Below are positions 6,866 through 13,971 of a DNA stretch of 22,452 bases, piece after piece; within the stretch, counting starts at the first letter, position 1, and every line of letters starts with the position of its first letter. Source of the stretch: a virus; the IMG/VR virus record IMGVR_UViG_3300042549_003501, positions 1 through 22,452 of that record; one strand, given 5' to 3'. Under the pieces are notes generated by a model, which searched no databases, was not told the origin of the DNA, and saw only the letters and a list, made by a program, of their open reading frames with translations. The position numbers and the translations under genes were made by a program.

Positions 6866-7552
6866 TTAAGGTTTGTTTTTACAACGGTCGAAATGCCAAA
6901 CTTTAATCCCTCCGGCACCGCCAGTCTTCCCGCAATGTGGACAAGTTACTATTTCGTGTTTTTTTATAGTTTTACCTAGACGAGTAGCCGATCTCTTTGC
7001 GATAGCTTCGGGTGATTTAGGTTTCCCCTTTTGACTTTCACTCATCTTGGGATATGTTTTAGTTGATTTAGTTAGCGTTCTCTTTGCTATAGACTCAGGT
7101 GATTTAGGTTTACCTTTTAACGCATTACTTACTTCAGGACAAGGCTTTCCTTTTTTACGGTCACTAACATCCGGCCGCGATCTTCCTAATAATTTTTGAC
7201 TCCTACTTTGATTGGCTTGCAGAGTCTGTTTGACTCCAGTTCCTCCTTCACCGCCGTCAGTACGATTATGTAGTATACCTGTCTTTATATCTTTTCTTCC
7301 GTACCATCGTATATATCTTCTTTCTAATGCGAATGCTCCCACTTCTGTAAGATTTGATTCCATAATAACAATACGATGATTAGAAGGGACATGAACACCT
7401 TTCCATTTACCATCTACATTATCCTTATACCTATGGTCAGACCAAGCTCTACTTTCCTTTCCTTTGCCGATATAATATGGAGTACCGTCTTTGCGAAGGT
7501 AAGCATATGTATAAAATCCGTTAGGTGAGTTAGTTTTAAAATAAATAGTCAT
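6866..7552 (-). CDS. GIY-YIG homing endonuclease with NUMOD3 repeats
   Basis: 228 aa from the ATG at 7550-7552, chosen because AAAGGAG lies 8 bases upstream. The longer frame to 7624 has no ribosome site and overlaps a promoter box. The GIY-YIG domain occupies about 10-100: GFYTYAYL (GIY position), YYIGKG (YIG position, 26-31), a conserved Glu in [11 protein letters not shown] and Asn in [11 protein letters not shown]. After it come KGKP-containing NUMOD3 DNA-binding repeats (near 134, 146 and 175). The end is a putative zinc finger (Cys204, Cys207, His220, Cys224). Free-standing enzymes of this kind (T4 Seg type) cut phage DNA lacking the gene and spread by repair. It sits between a terminator and the promoter of the next run, a typical invasion point. 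Confidence 0.9.
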   Translation of the reverse strand: MTIYFKTNSPNGFYTYAYLRKDGTPYYIGKGKESRAWSDHRYKDNVDGKWKGVHVPSNHRIVIMESNLTEVGAFALERRYIRWYGRKDIKTGILHNRTDGGEGGTGVKQTLQANQSRSQKLLGRSRPDVSDRKKGKPCPEVSNALKGKPKSPESIAKRTLTKSTKTYPKMSESQKGKPKSPEAIAKRSATRLGKTIKKHEIVTCPHCGKTGGAGGIKVWHFDRCKNKP

Positions 7553-7614
7553 GCTGATAGCTCCTTTATAGCTGTTAGAGTAGTTGGGAATCCCCATTCC
7601 GCGAACTACACTAT

Positions 7615-7622
7615 TATTTATC
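7615..7622 (-). promoter_or_regulatory. Late-type promoter box (GATAAATA) for the homing endonuclease
   Basis: GATAAATA on the minus strand, about 60 bases before the chosen start and just after the terminator of the upstream gene. It lies inside the 5' extension of the endonuclease frame, which is one reason for rejecting that extension. Confidence 0.5.
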
Positions 7623-7632
7623 ATACGTGATT

Positions 7633-7652
7633 AAAAAAGCCCCTTTCGGGGC
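7633..7652 (-). terminator. Intrinsic terminator after the glycosyltransferase gene
   Basis: Perfect 5-bp GC stem GCCCC/GGGGC closed by a GAAA tetraloop (7639-7652), followed on the minus strand by six T (7638-7633). The plus strand also gives a stem followed by T's, so it may work both ways. It lies 3 bases after the glycosyltransferase stop. Confidence 0.9.
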
Positions 7653-7655
7653 TTT

Positions 7656-8555
7656 TTATTTTACTTCATTTCCGTCTGTATCTACTAGCTTCATTCCTTT
7701 AGCTCGTTGTGCTTCTAGATACATAGGTCCAATAGTATTCAATAGCAAATCTTGATTTTCCTGACAGAACGTATATGTTCCCGTATGTCTTAGTAATACT
7801 CGTTTGTCAACCCAAATCTTACCGCCTAGATCACGCCAATTCTCACAGGCCGTCCAATCTTCACTATAGTATCGGTTTTGCCTTACTGCGGTATCAAAAT
7901 ATGTTTTTAAGTACTGGTCATACATCGGATCAAGACCTATATCATTTTTATACTGCTTTACTGCTGGATGTGAGTTCATTTTTTCAAACACATGTTTTTT
8001 TAACAGCAGGAACCCAGTACCTGCTTTGCTTACTTCTTGTAATCCATCAGGCCCCTCTTCTGCTCCGGTGAATCCATTTACTACCCATTTGATCGGCATT
8101 GTTTTCATTGGATATAATCCACCGATTACATCTACATCTCTGTTCAAGAGAACTAGTAGATGCCATGGCTCCCATCCTATATCGGAGTCCACAAACATCA
8201 AGTGAGTTGATTCTGGCATCGCTAGAAACTTAGCTGTCAGTGTATTTCTTGCTCTACTGATTAATGACTCGTTGGTCATAGTTTCTAAGGTCCAGTCAAT
8301 GCCTAACTGTCTAGCAGTGTTAGCCCACTTGATATAACTCATGAATGTAGATTCAGTTAACATGCCACCGTAGCATGGCATAGCCAAATGCGCTCTTGTA
8401 GTTCGTAGGAAGTCTACATTTACTTGAACTTGATTTTGTGCGGGTTTTGGATCTTCAGTACCACCAATGCTTGCTGCTTGTGGTGCTTTGTCAGCTAGTT
8501 CTTGAACTGCTTCTACTGGAATAGCTTTATCTTGTTTTGTTTTACGTGTTGCCAT
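7656..8555 (-). CDS. GT-A type glycosyltransferase
   Basis: 299 aa. Residues 1-45 are a polar, low-complexity tail (ATRKTKQDK, then Ala/Gln/Pro-rich). The catalytic part starts near 52 with beta strand HLAMPCYGG, continues through SLISRARNTLTAKFL and reaches the metal-binding D-x-D in LMFVDSDIGW (DSD 123-125). VIGGLYPMK, AGTGFLLLKK and EDWTACENWRDLGGKIWVD follow, the usual order of nucleotide-sugar and acceptor regions in GT-A folds. It probably transfers a sugar from an activated donor to a phage or host acceptor, either DNA base, capsid or surface. The acceptor cannot be read from sequence. The ATG follows GAAGAGGATAAC, and that ribosome site lies in a possible hairpin. Confidence 0.85.
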   Translation of the reverse strand: MATRKTKQDKAIPVEAVQELADKAPQAASIGGTEDPKPAQNQVQVNVDFLRTTRAHLAMPCYGGMLTESTFMSYIKWANTARQLGIDWTLETMTNESLISRARNTLTAKFLAMPESTHLMFVDSDIGWEPWHLLVLLNRDVDVIGGLYPMKTMPIKWVVNGFTGAEEGPDGLQEVSKAGTGFLLLKKHVFEKMNSHPAVKQYKNDIGLDPMYDQYLKTYFDTAVRQNRYYSEDWTACENWRDLGGKIWVDKRVLLRHTGTYTFCQENQDLLLNTIGPMYLEAQRAKGMKLVDTDGNEVK

Positions 8556-8559
8556 GTTA

Positions 8560-8600
8560 TCCTCTTCAAATAAGTAATATTATTTACTACATTAAGAGGA
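8560..8600 (-). promoter_or_regulatory. Possible ribosome-site-sequestering hairpin
   Basis: On the minus strand TCCTCTT (8600-8594) can pair with AAGAGGA (8566-8560), a 7-bp stem that includes the Shine-Dalgarno sequence of the glycosyltransferase. A second pairing AGTAA/TTACT (8588-8584 with 8577-8573) is nested inside. No T-run follows, so it is not a terminator. Translation control is an inference. Confidence 0.45.
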
Positions 8601-8607
8601 CATCAAA

Positions 8608-9522
8608 TTATTTTTCTGAGATATAATCAGTAGATTCGGAAATATCTATTTCTCTACCTTTAGCTATTGGACGATTGCCCTGCTTTTCTTTGAAGTTTTC
8701 ATATTGAATTAAAGCTTTTAACATATTCTCAACTACACCTGCTTCGTAAAGAGAATGATAAAGACTGCTGTATCTTTTTTCTTTGATCATTTCTACCATG
8801 CTAGAAAACTTTCTTGTTAAGTTACTTAGCAATGATTTTTCATCCCAAGTACCCATACCACCATCTGGTACTATTAAATGACCTTGTTCTGGATCGTTGA
8901 CGAGAGTTGCTTCTTCAACACCTTCTTCATTTACTTGATCACCAATAATACCAGCATCTAACATCTTTACTGCTACATCAGCCAAGTTTTTGTTTTGTTG
9001 TGTTCTAGGGTATAAACTCATTACCATTGCTAATTTTTGTCTTTCGTTTAAGTTAGGCCAAGCGTTTCTTATTTCTGACGCACTTGTTATACCGGGACCA
9101 AACTCAATAGTTGGTAAGTATTCTATATAAGCATGTTTATTAAAAGATTCTAAGTTGTTGGGGTCATATGGTTGAAAGTATGAAGGTGATCCATCTTTTT
9201 TAGTGCCACCGGGCTTGGGCTGTTCATTTCTGTCTTTTTCACTACGAACGAATATTAACACATCACTTTCAGGATCATACTTTTGAGTAATTTCTTCAGC
9301 TTTGAATGGACTTTTTACTTGTACAAATTGATTGGGATTAACTCCAGCTAGTTGTGCTAGTTTCTTTTTAATTTCAAAAGGGAACGGACGAGTTTTAGTA
9401 TCGTTAGTAGCTGCTAAGTATATATCAGCATCTGGAAACTTTTCTTGTGCGGCTTTATACAGTGAATAATGTCCTGCATGATAAGGGTGATAGCCACCAG
9501 GTAATACTACAATCTTTTTCAT
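8608..9522 (-). CDS. Nucleotidyltransferase (HxGH superfamily) with extra C-terminal module
   Basis: 304 aa. Residues 1-160 form a cytidylyltransferase-like Rossmann domain: PGGYHPYHAGHYSLY, with HAGH at 15-18 as the HxGH nucleotide-binding site, and GITSASEIRNAW (144-155), the counterpart of the ISSTxIR signature. Such enzymes join a nucleoside monophosphate from NTP to a phosphorylated substrate, as in NAD, CoA or CDP-alcohol synthesis. The substrate here is unknown. After about 195 a linker NEEGVEEATL leads to a module with VPDGGMGTWDEKSLLSNLTRKF and a helical end that is not part of the catalytic fold. The linker resembles those of the 898-aa protein. AGGAACT precedes the ATG. Confidence 0.85.
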   Translation of the reverse strand: MKKIVVLPGGYHPYHAGHYSLYKAAQEKFPDADIYLAATNDTKTRPFPFEIKKKLAQLAGVNPNQFVQVKSPFKAEEITQKYDPESDVLIFVRSEKDRNEQPKPGGTKKDGSPSYFQPYDPNNLESFNKHAYIEYLPTIEFGPGITSASEIRNAWPNLNERQKLAMVMSLYPRTQQNKNLADVAVKMLDAGIIGDQVNEEGVEEATLVNDPEQGHLIVPDGGMGTWDEKSLLSNLTRKFSSMVEMIKEKRYSSLYHSLYEAGVVENMLKALIQYENFKEKQGNRPIAKGREIDISESTDYISEK

Positions 9523-9531
9523 TTTTAGTTC

Positions 9532-9900
9532 CTAATAAGTAAGCTTCACGTATTGGACCACGCCGTTGGCAAAGTCCTTAATCTTTGCTCTCATATACAC
9601 AAAATTACCAGTAATATTTTGATATGCGTTTATTGTACTGTTTGTGTTGGAATTGTTATCAGCTTCTACTTCATATACTTTGAACCAATCATCTGCGGTA
9701 GGCGAACTAGCAAGAGTAGCTTCAATTTCTAAATTACCGGTAACATTAGTAAAGCTATAACTAATAGTTTGCAAGTCTTGATTACCCAAATAATAAGCAG
9801 CGGCAGGTTGAGCGTTACCAGTAACAGTATACACATTAGCGGTTCCGCCGCCGTTGTATGTAGTTTGAGGTAATAAGATAAGTGTAGTAGTTTGTGACAT
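9532..9900 (-). CDS. Small beta-rich virion-type protein
   Basis: 122 aa, dominated by Thr, Ser, Asn, Gly and Val with alternating strands (TISYSFTNVTGNLEIEATL, FVYMRAKIKDF, VVQYVKLTY) and almost no Lys. This is the composition of phage head-decoration or tail-fibre jelly-roll and Ig-type domains. The order of strands with an exposed ASSPTADDWFKVYEV segment suggests a single beta-sandwich. It starts exactly at the stop of the 53-aa gene (TAATG) and is followed by the nucleotidyltransferase 9 bases on. A structural role is inferred from composition only. Confidence 0.7.
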   Translation of the reverse strand: MSQTTTLILLPQTTYNGGGTANVYTVTGNAQPAAAYYLGNQDLQTISYSFTNVTGNLEIEATLASSPTADDWFKVYEVEADNNSNTNSTINAYQNITGNFVYMRAKIKDFANGVVQYVKLTY

Positions 9901-10061
9901 TAGGCTTTTTCAACCTCAACTATTACACTATCACCTACCAATTCTTGCGCCACTTGTTCCAGCGCCACTTGTAAATCATTAGTTACAATACCCTGAGTAA
10001 CATCATCTTTAACTAGTTTACTTAACTTGATTATGATGATTTCTTCTACGATTTTAGCCAT
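9900..10061 (-). CDS. 53-aa acidic phage protein, unknown
   Basis: A complete small gene filling the space before the 122-aa gene. The ATG is at 10059-10061, and the TAA at 9900-9902 is shared with the next ATG. The protein starts MAKIVEEIIIIKLSKLVKDD, then ALEQVAQELVGDSVIVEVEKA. The N-terminal strand, central helix and C-terminal strand suggest a small alpha/beta unit, probably oligomeric. A late-type promoter and a palindromic leader lie immediately upstream. No function is recognised. Confidence 0.72.
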   Translation of the reverse strand: MAKIVEEIIIIKLSKLVKDDVTQGIVTNDLQVALEQVAQELVGDSVIVEVEKA

Positions 10062-10063
10062 GT

Positions 10064-10091
10064 AAATACCCTATAAATATATAGAGTATTT
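10064..10091 (-). promoter_or_regulatory. 12-bp palindromic leader hairpin
   Basis: AAATACTCTATA and TATAGGGTATTT (minus strand) pair over 12 positions, with one G-U, around a TATT loop. The structure ends 2 bases before the ATG of the 53-aa gene and overlaps the late-type promoter box, so only its 3' half need be present in the transcript. Confidence 0.45.
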
Positions 10092-10094
10092 ATC
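10087..10094 (-). promoter_or_regulatory. Late-type promoter box (GATAAATA)
   Basis: GATAAATA on the minus strand, between the stop of the 227-aa gene and the 53-aa gene, about 25 bases before the ATG. It is well placed to drive the 53-aa, 122-aa and nucleotidyltransferase genes, and possibly the glycosyltransferase. Confidence 0.55.
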
Positions 10095-10102
10095 TTTAAT
10101 GG

Positions 10103-10786
10103 CTATTCGGGGCGTTTTTCCAATTTATAACTTTTTCTCAAACATTCACCAAAAAGTAGGTGCATAAGGGTTAACGTCTGTTCATCTTTAAAGTCTATAA
10201 AAGAAGAACTGGGAAGATAGAAAGACTTATGAGTATTACAATGCCTCATCAAGAATAATACTAAACCTCCTGATAACCATACATCACCTTTATCGTGATA
10301 ACTGTAACGAAAAGAGTTTAATGTTGATAACAATTCAGAACTAGCCCTAGTGCTCTTAAAATAAACACGATATTTATACTCAGGCTCTTTAGCAAAATAC
10401 ATTATCGCTGATGGCGGCGTCAAAGCTTGCGTTATTTCTATGTTGTTATCAATTTGATACAACTCTTTTAATATATCTATATTAGAAGTATATAAGGATA
10501 AAGATAAATGCTCATGTAAAAAAGTAACTTCTTTATTACATGAATAGTTATTATAAAATACTATTAGCTTTTCACATACATCTAAGTTTAGTTCAGTTAA
10601 CTTAGGTACTGGTGCCTTATACCAAGCAGTTGAATTATTTTTTTGTGCCATGCTGATCTTTCGTTTAAAATGATCCAAGTCCCTAGTGTTAGAAACAAAT
10701 CTAACACCAAGGTACTTTAAAATCACACGATAGCAAAACTTATTATAAAAAAGCTTATTGCGGTTAGTCTGAGTTATGTTCACCAC
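10103..10786 (-). CDS. Unknown 227-aa protein
   Basis: 227 aa, rich in Tyr, Phe, Asn and Lys. The N-terminal basic part is NKLFYNKFCYRVILKYLGVRF. The middle contains TFLHEHLSLSLYTSNIDILKELY and PPSAIMYFAKEPEYKYRVYFKS. The end is SFYLPSSSFIDFKDEQTLTLMHLLFG when read through 193-213. It has no catalytic motif that I can name; I have the impression of a family found in marine T4-like phages without known function. The start is a double GTG (10784-10786 and 10781-10783). GAGG is better spaced for the second. The gene begins 23 bases inside the end of the clpA-like gene. Confidence 0.72.
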   Translation of the reverse strand: MVNITQTNRNKLFYNKFCYRVILKYLGVRFVSNTRDLDHFKRKISMAQKNNSTAWYKAPVPKLTELNLDVCEKLIVFYNNYSCNKEVTFLHEHLSLSLYTSNIDILKELYQIDNNIEITQALTPPSAIMYFAKEPEYKYRVYFKSTRASSELLSTLNSFRYSYHDKGDVWLSGGLVLFLMRHCNTHKSFYLPSSSFIDFKDEQTLTLMHLLFGECLRKSYKLEKRPE

Positions 10787-13046
10787 TAACCTCTATAATA
10801 CCTTGATCATTTACCTTTGCTGTTACTTTGTTAGTAACATTAAAAACAATTTCATCATTGTCCATTACAGCCATGATGTTTGAATCTTTAATGCGTTCAA
10901 ACAAAATCTTTTTACTCAAGGGTACTCTGATCATTTCATCAATCTTACGAGCTAGGGGTCTTGCACCCATTTTGCTATCATAACCCTTATCAGCTAGATA
11001 TTCAATTACCGGCTCACTTAAGTTAAGTGTAATGTTATGTTTTTCCAACAAGCTCTTTTTAACATCTTCAGTAAACTTGATAACAATCTTTTTAATAGAA
11101 AGCATATCAAGCTTTTTAAACTTGCAAATCATGTCTAATCTGTTTCTAAACTCTGGCTTAAAGAATTCTTTAAGTGCTTTATCATCTTCACCTGTTTTTT
11201 CTTGTGTGCCAAATCCAATAGCATTCTTTTCACTGTCAGCCGAACCCAAATTAGAAGTTAGGATAATAATAGCATTCTTACACGAAACTTTCTTACCGTT
11301 AGATCCAGTAACTGTACCTTCGTCAAGAATCTGCAAAAAGATATTAAAGATATCCGGATGTGCTTTTTCTACTTCGTCAAACAACATAATAGCATGTGGA
11401 TTCTTGCTTAGATCAGAGATAAGTCTTCCTCCCTGAACTTGACTATCACCAAAACCAACATAGCCTGGAGGAGGACCAATCAGTGATGATACGGTGTGAC
11501 GTTCACTATATTCACTCATATCATATTTGAGTAGAGGCATATCTAGATTTTTGCTTAAAAGTTTAGCTAATTCTGTTTTACCAGTACCCGTAGGGCCTAG
11601 GAACAAGAAACTTGCGACTGGTTTAGTTTCATTACCAATACCAGCAAATGACACATACACTCGTTCTAAAACTTTATCAACCGTTTCATCTTGACCATAA
11701 AGCTTAGATTTAACATTTACATCAAGATTATTAATACGTTCATAGTTATTGTCTGATAACTTATCAGCAGGAACACCCGTATATTTTTCTACTTGTTCGT
11801 GAATAAGTTCTTTTGTAATTAGTGCTTCTTTATTACCCAAGACTCGTTGCTTAGCACACGCGGCGTCTAACAAATCAATTGCTTTATCTGGGTTTTTGCG
11901 ATCATGAATGTATCTGTCAGCAGAATCAACTGCGGCGTTAATAGCTTCTTCAGTAATTTTTACTGTGTGAAAGTCATTTAGTCGTTCAGATAATCCTTTA
12001 AGAATTCTAATAGTAGAGTCATGAGAAGGCTCATCAATTGAAATTTTAAAGAATCTACGCATTAATGCACGGTCTTTTTCAAATGACTCGTAAAACTCTT
12101 CCCAAGTAGTAGAAGCAATTACTTTCAATGTGCCTTTAGTAATTGCCGGTTTGATCATGTTAGCAAAGTCAACAGATCCGTTGTTTGATGAACCACCTGC
12201 TTGCATGGTATGTGCTTCGTCAATAAACAAAATACAATTTTTCTTTGTGTTAAGTGCTTCAAGAACTGCTTTTACTTTTTCTTCAAAGTCACCGCGGTAT
12301 TTAGAACCAGCTAACAAACTACTAATTTCAAGTGAGTATAGTTCATATCCTTCCAAGAATTCAGGAACTTCTCCGTTAACGATTGCGTTAGCAATACCTT
12401 CAGCAATCGCGGTTTTGCCTACGCCCGGATCTCCTACCATAAGTGCGTTAGCTTTAAATCGCTTGGCCAACACAGTAATTATATCATCAATTTCTTTTGA
12501 TCTGCCAATAACTGGTTCTAATTTACCCTGTTTAGCAAGTTGAGTGAGGTTAGTAGTATACTCTTCTAAGACTTCATCTGCCTGGTTAGAAGTCAGTGAT
12601 GTTGTGTAATCACTACCCTTATAATTCTTTTGCCAATACTGAGCAAACTCATTTCTTGATACGCCATATTTTAACAAGAAATAATGGGCATGTGAGTTAT
12701 TTTCTGATGTTATTGAAAGATACAAATCAATAGTAGTTACTTGTTTTCTACCAGTAAATAATACTTGGGTGACACTACGGTTCATTGCTCTTTCTAGTGT
12801 GTTGGTTCGTTTTGGAACAACAGAAGAACCAGTGGACTCAATAGAATGTAAGCCATCAAGATAAGCACCAACTTCATCGCTCATCAAACTAGCATCTACG
12901 CCAAATAGAGTTAGGCATTTTTTGAAGGGAGGATGTGTAATTAGTGCTAACAAAAGATGTTCTAGTGTCACATACTCGTGTTTGCGTGATTTGGCATGGT
13001 CAATTGCTTGTTCAATGATACTTTCAATTTCGGGACTGGTATTAAT
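10764..13046 (-). CDS. clpA: ClpA-type AAA+ unfoldase, probable AUU start
   Basis: About 760 aa, the length of bacterial ClpA. From the AUU at 13046 it has a Clp N-domain (ending in HEYVTLEHLLLALI), AAA+ module 1 (Walker A GDPGVGKT about 205-212, Walker B LFIDEAH, Arg finger region) and module 2 (Walker A GPTGTGKT about 484-491, Walker B LFDEVEKAHPD, sensor 2 GARPLAR). No ClpB middle domain is present. IGF at about 610-612 matches the ClpA/ClpX loop that docks on ClpP. No ATG, GTG or TTG exists in frame between the upstream stop and 12971. A GTG at 12969-12971 would cut into the N-domain, whereas AAAAGGAG sits 7 bases before ATT 13044-13046. It probably unfolds proteins for host ClpP. It follows dnaJ in the same frame. 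Confidence 0.9.
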   Translation of the reverse strand: MNTSPEIESIIEQAIDHAKSRKHEYVTLEHLLLALITHPPFKKCLTLFGVDASLMSDEVGAYLDGLHSIESTGSSVVPKRTNTLERAMNRSVTQVLFTGRKQVTTIDLYLSITSENNSHAHYFLLKYGVSRNEFAQYWQKNYKGSDYTTSLTSNQADEVLEEYTTNLTQLAKQGKLEPVIGRSKEIDDIITVLAKRFKANALMVGDPGVGKTAIAEGIANAIVNGEVPEFLEGYELYSLEISSLLAGSKYRGDFEEKVKAVLEALNTKKNCILFIDEAHTMQAGGSSNNGSVDFANMIKPAITKGTLKVIASTTWEEFYESFEKDRALMRRFFKISIDEPSHDSTIRILKGLSERLNDFHTVKITEEAINAAVDSADRYIHDRKNPDKAIDLLDAACAKQRVLGNKEALITKELIHEQVEKYTGVPADKLSDNNYERINNLDVNVKSKLYGQDETVDKVLERVYVSFAGIGNETKPVASFLFLGPTGTGKTELAKLLSKNLDMPLLKYDMSEYSERHTVSSLIGPPPGYVGFGDSQVQGGRLISDLSKNPHAIMLFDEVEKAHPDIFNIFLQILDEGTVTGSNGKKVSCKNAIIILTSNLGSADSEKNAIGFGTQEKTGEDDKALKEFFKPEFRNRLDMICKFKKLDMLSIKKIVIKFTEDVKKSLLEKHNITLNLSEPVIEYLADKGYDSKMGARPLARKIDEMIRVPLSKKILFERIKDSNIMAVMDNDEIVFNVTNKVTAKVNDQGIIEVSGEHNSD

Positions 13047-13064
13047 GATTATGCTCCTTTTAGT

Positions 13065-13823
13065 TTATTTACTATTACTTAGATGATTATTAATGGAATC
13101 TATTATTTCTTGACTTATGTTATCAGGCATATAGGTTTGTAGCAAGATGATTTGGTCGCCGAAGCCATTATTTTTATTGGGCATACCTGCTTTTGGTATC
13201 TTTAACTGCGTATAAGGTTGTGTTTTAGGAGCTACTTTAACTTCTAGTGTTCGTTGGTCTATTGTTACAAACTTAAACTTTGTTCCAACGATCAAATCTA
13301 ATACAGATATAGAATGATTGGAATATAAATCACTCATCCTTCTATCAAACCTTAAATCAGGTAAAACAACAAACTGCACTAACAGTATTGCGTTTTCAAT
13401 TATGTTATCATATCTGATAGAATCGCCTGTTTCTATTCCGGGAGGAACACTGATGTTTATTACTTTGTTACCAAAAGGGGTAGACAGTTGTAAAACATGT
13501 GATGATCCTTTATACGCATCTACTAACGACACAGTAACTTGAGTTCTAAATGTTTGTTTTTGATTTTGGGGACGTGCTCCAAAAACTTGATTAAAAAAAC
13601 TTTCTGCATCCATGTTATAGATATTATTAGAAAATGGGTTGTCGTATTGTTGTTTTTTTGTAGGATCACTTAAAACATCATAAGCTTCTTGTACTTTTTT
13701 AAACTGGGTATCATCCCCGCCATTACGGTCAGGATGAGTTTTAAACGCCAGGGATTTGTAGGCCTTTTTGATTTCGTCTACTGACGCAGTTTTGGGTATA
13801 TTTAGTATAGAGTAATAGTCCAT
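13065..13823 (-). CDS. dnaJ: DnaJ/CbpA-type co-chaperone without zinc fingers
   Basis: 252 aa. The J domain is at 1-65 with helix II, the HPD loop (30-32) and [22 protein letters not shown] short linker (about 65-90) lacks the Gly/Phe-rich repeats of DnaJ, and no CxxCxGxG zinc repeats are present. The remainder (92-250) matches the double beta-barrel substrate-binding C-terminus ([15 protein letters not shown] in the form [29 protein letters not shown]). This is the CbpA-like layout. It would stimulate host DnaK and feed it chosen substrates. The start follows a sigma-70 promoter by only 5 bases and has no convincing ribosome site, so the message may be leaderless. It is co-transcribed with the clpA-like gene. 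Confidence 0.92.
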   Translation of the reverse strand: MDYYSILNIPKTASVDEIKKAYKSLAFKTHPDRNGGDDTQFKKVQEAYDVLSDPTKKQQYDNPFSNNIYNMDAESFFNQVFGARPQNQKQTFRTQVTVSLVDAYKGSSHVLQLSTPFGNKVINISVPPGIETGDSIRYDNIIENAILLVQFVVLPDLRFDRRMSDLYSNHSISVLDLIVGTKFKFVTIDQRTLEVKVAPKTQPYTQLKIPKAGMPNKNNGFGDQIILLQTYMPDNISQEIIDSINNHLSNSK

Positions 13824-13828
13824 TTCTT

Positions 13829-13857
13829 ATTATCGCATGAATGCGATTAAAAGTCAA
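13829..13857 (-). promoter_or_regulatory. Sigma-70 promoter with palindromic operator candidate, for dnaJ
   Basis: Minus strand -35 TTGACT (13857-13852), 17-base spacer, -10 GATAAT (13834-13829); each hexamer has one mismatch. A perfect 14-bp inverted repeat TCGCATTCATGCGA (13846-13833) overlaps the -10 element. The dnaJ ATG is only 5 bases beyond the -10, so the transcript would start at or within 1-2 bases of the ATG. Confidence 0.75.
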
Positions 13858-13863
13858 CTATTT

Positions 13864-13971
13864 CTAAGCACTTTCTTTTATAGAAGTAAACTTTTCAATA
13901 GCAGATGACCCAAAACCACCCTTTTTAAAGATATCACAGTATCTATCACAAACGATAGATTTTAGTTTCAT
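13864..13971 (-). CDS. 35-aa small protein, unknown
   Basis: The ATG (13969-13971) shares its T with the stop of the preceding gene (TAATG), and the TAG (13864-13866) lies just before the dnaJ promoter. It reads MKLKSIVCDRYCDIFKK and then GGFGSSAIEKFTSIKESA. The two Cys and the GGFGSS segment are the only notable features. The latter resembles dUTPase motif V, but the rest of that enzyme is absent. Coupling to the upstream gene supports translation; the shortness limits confidence. Confidence 0.5.
   Translation of the reverse strand: MKLKSIVCDRYCDIFKKGGFGSSAIEKFTSIKESA

Noticed and set aside
7553-7624. Longer homing endonuclease start at 7624 (MINNSVV...)
   Set aside because: It has no ribosome site and runs through a GATAAATA box; the ATG at 7552 has AAAGGAG 8 bases upstream and starts next to the GIY domain.
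12969-12971. GTG start for the clpA-like gene
   Set aside because: It has no good ribosome site and would remove the first helix of the Clp N-domain, whose sequence is clearly present upstream.
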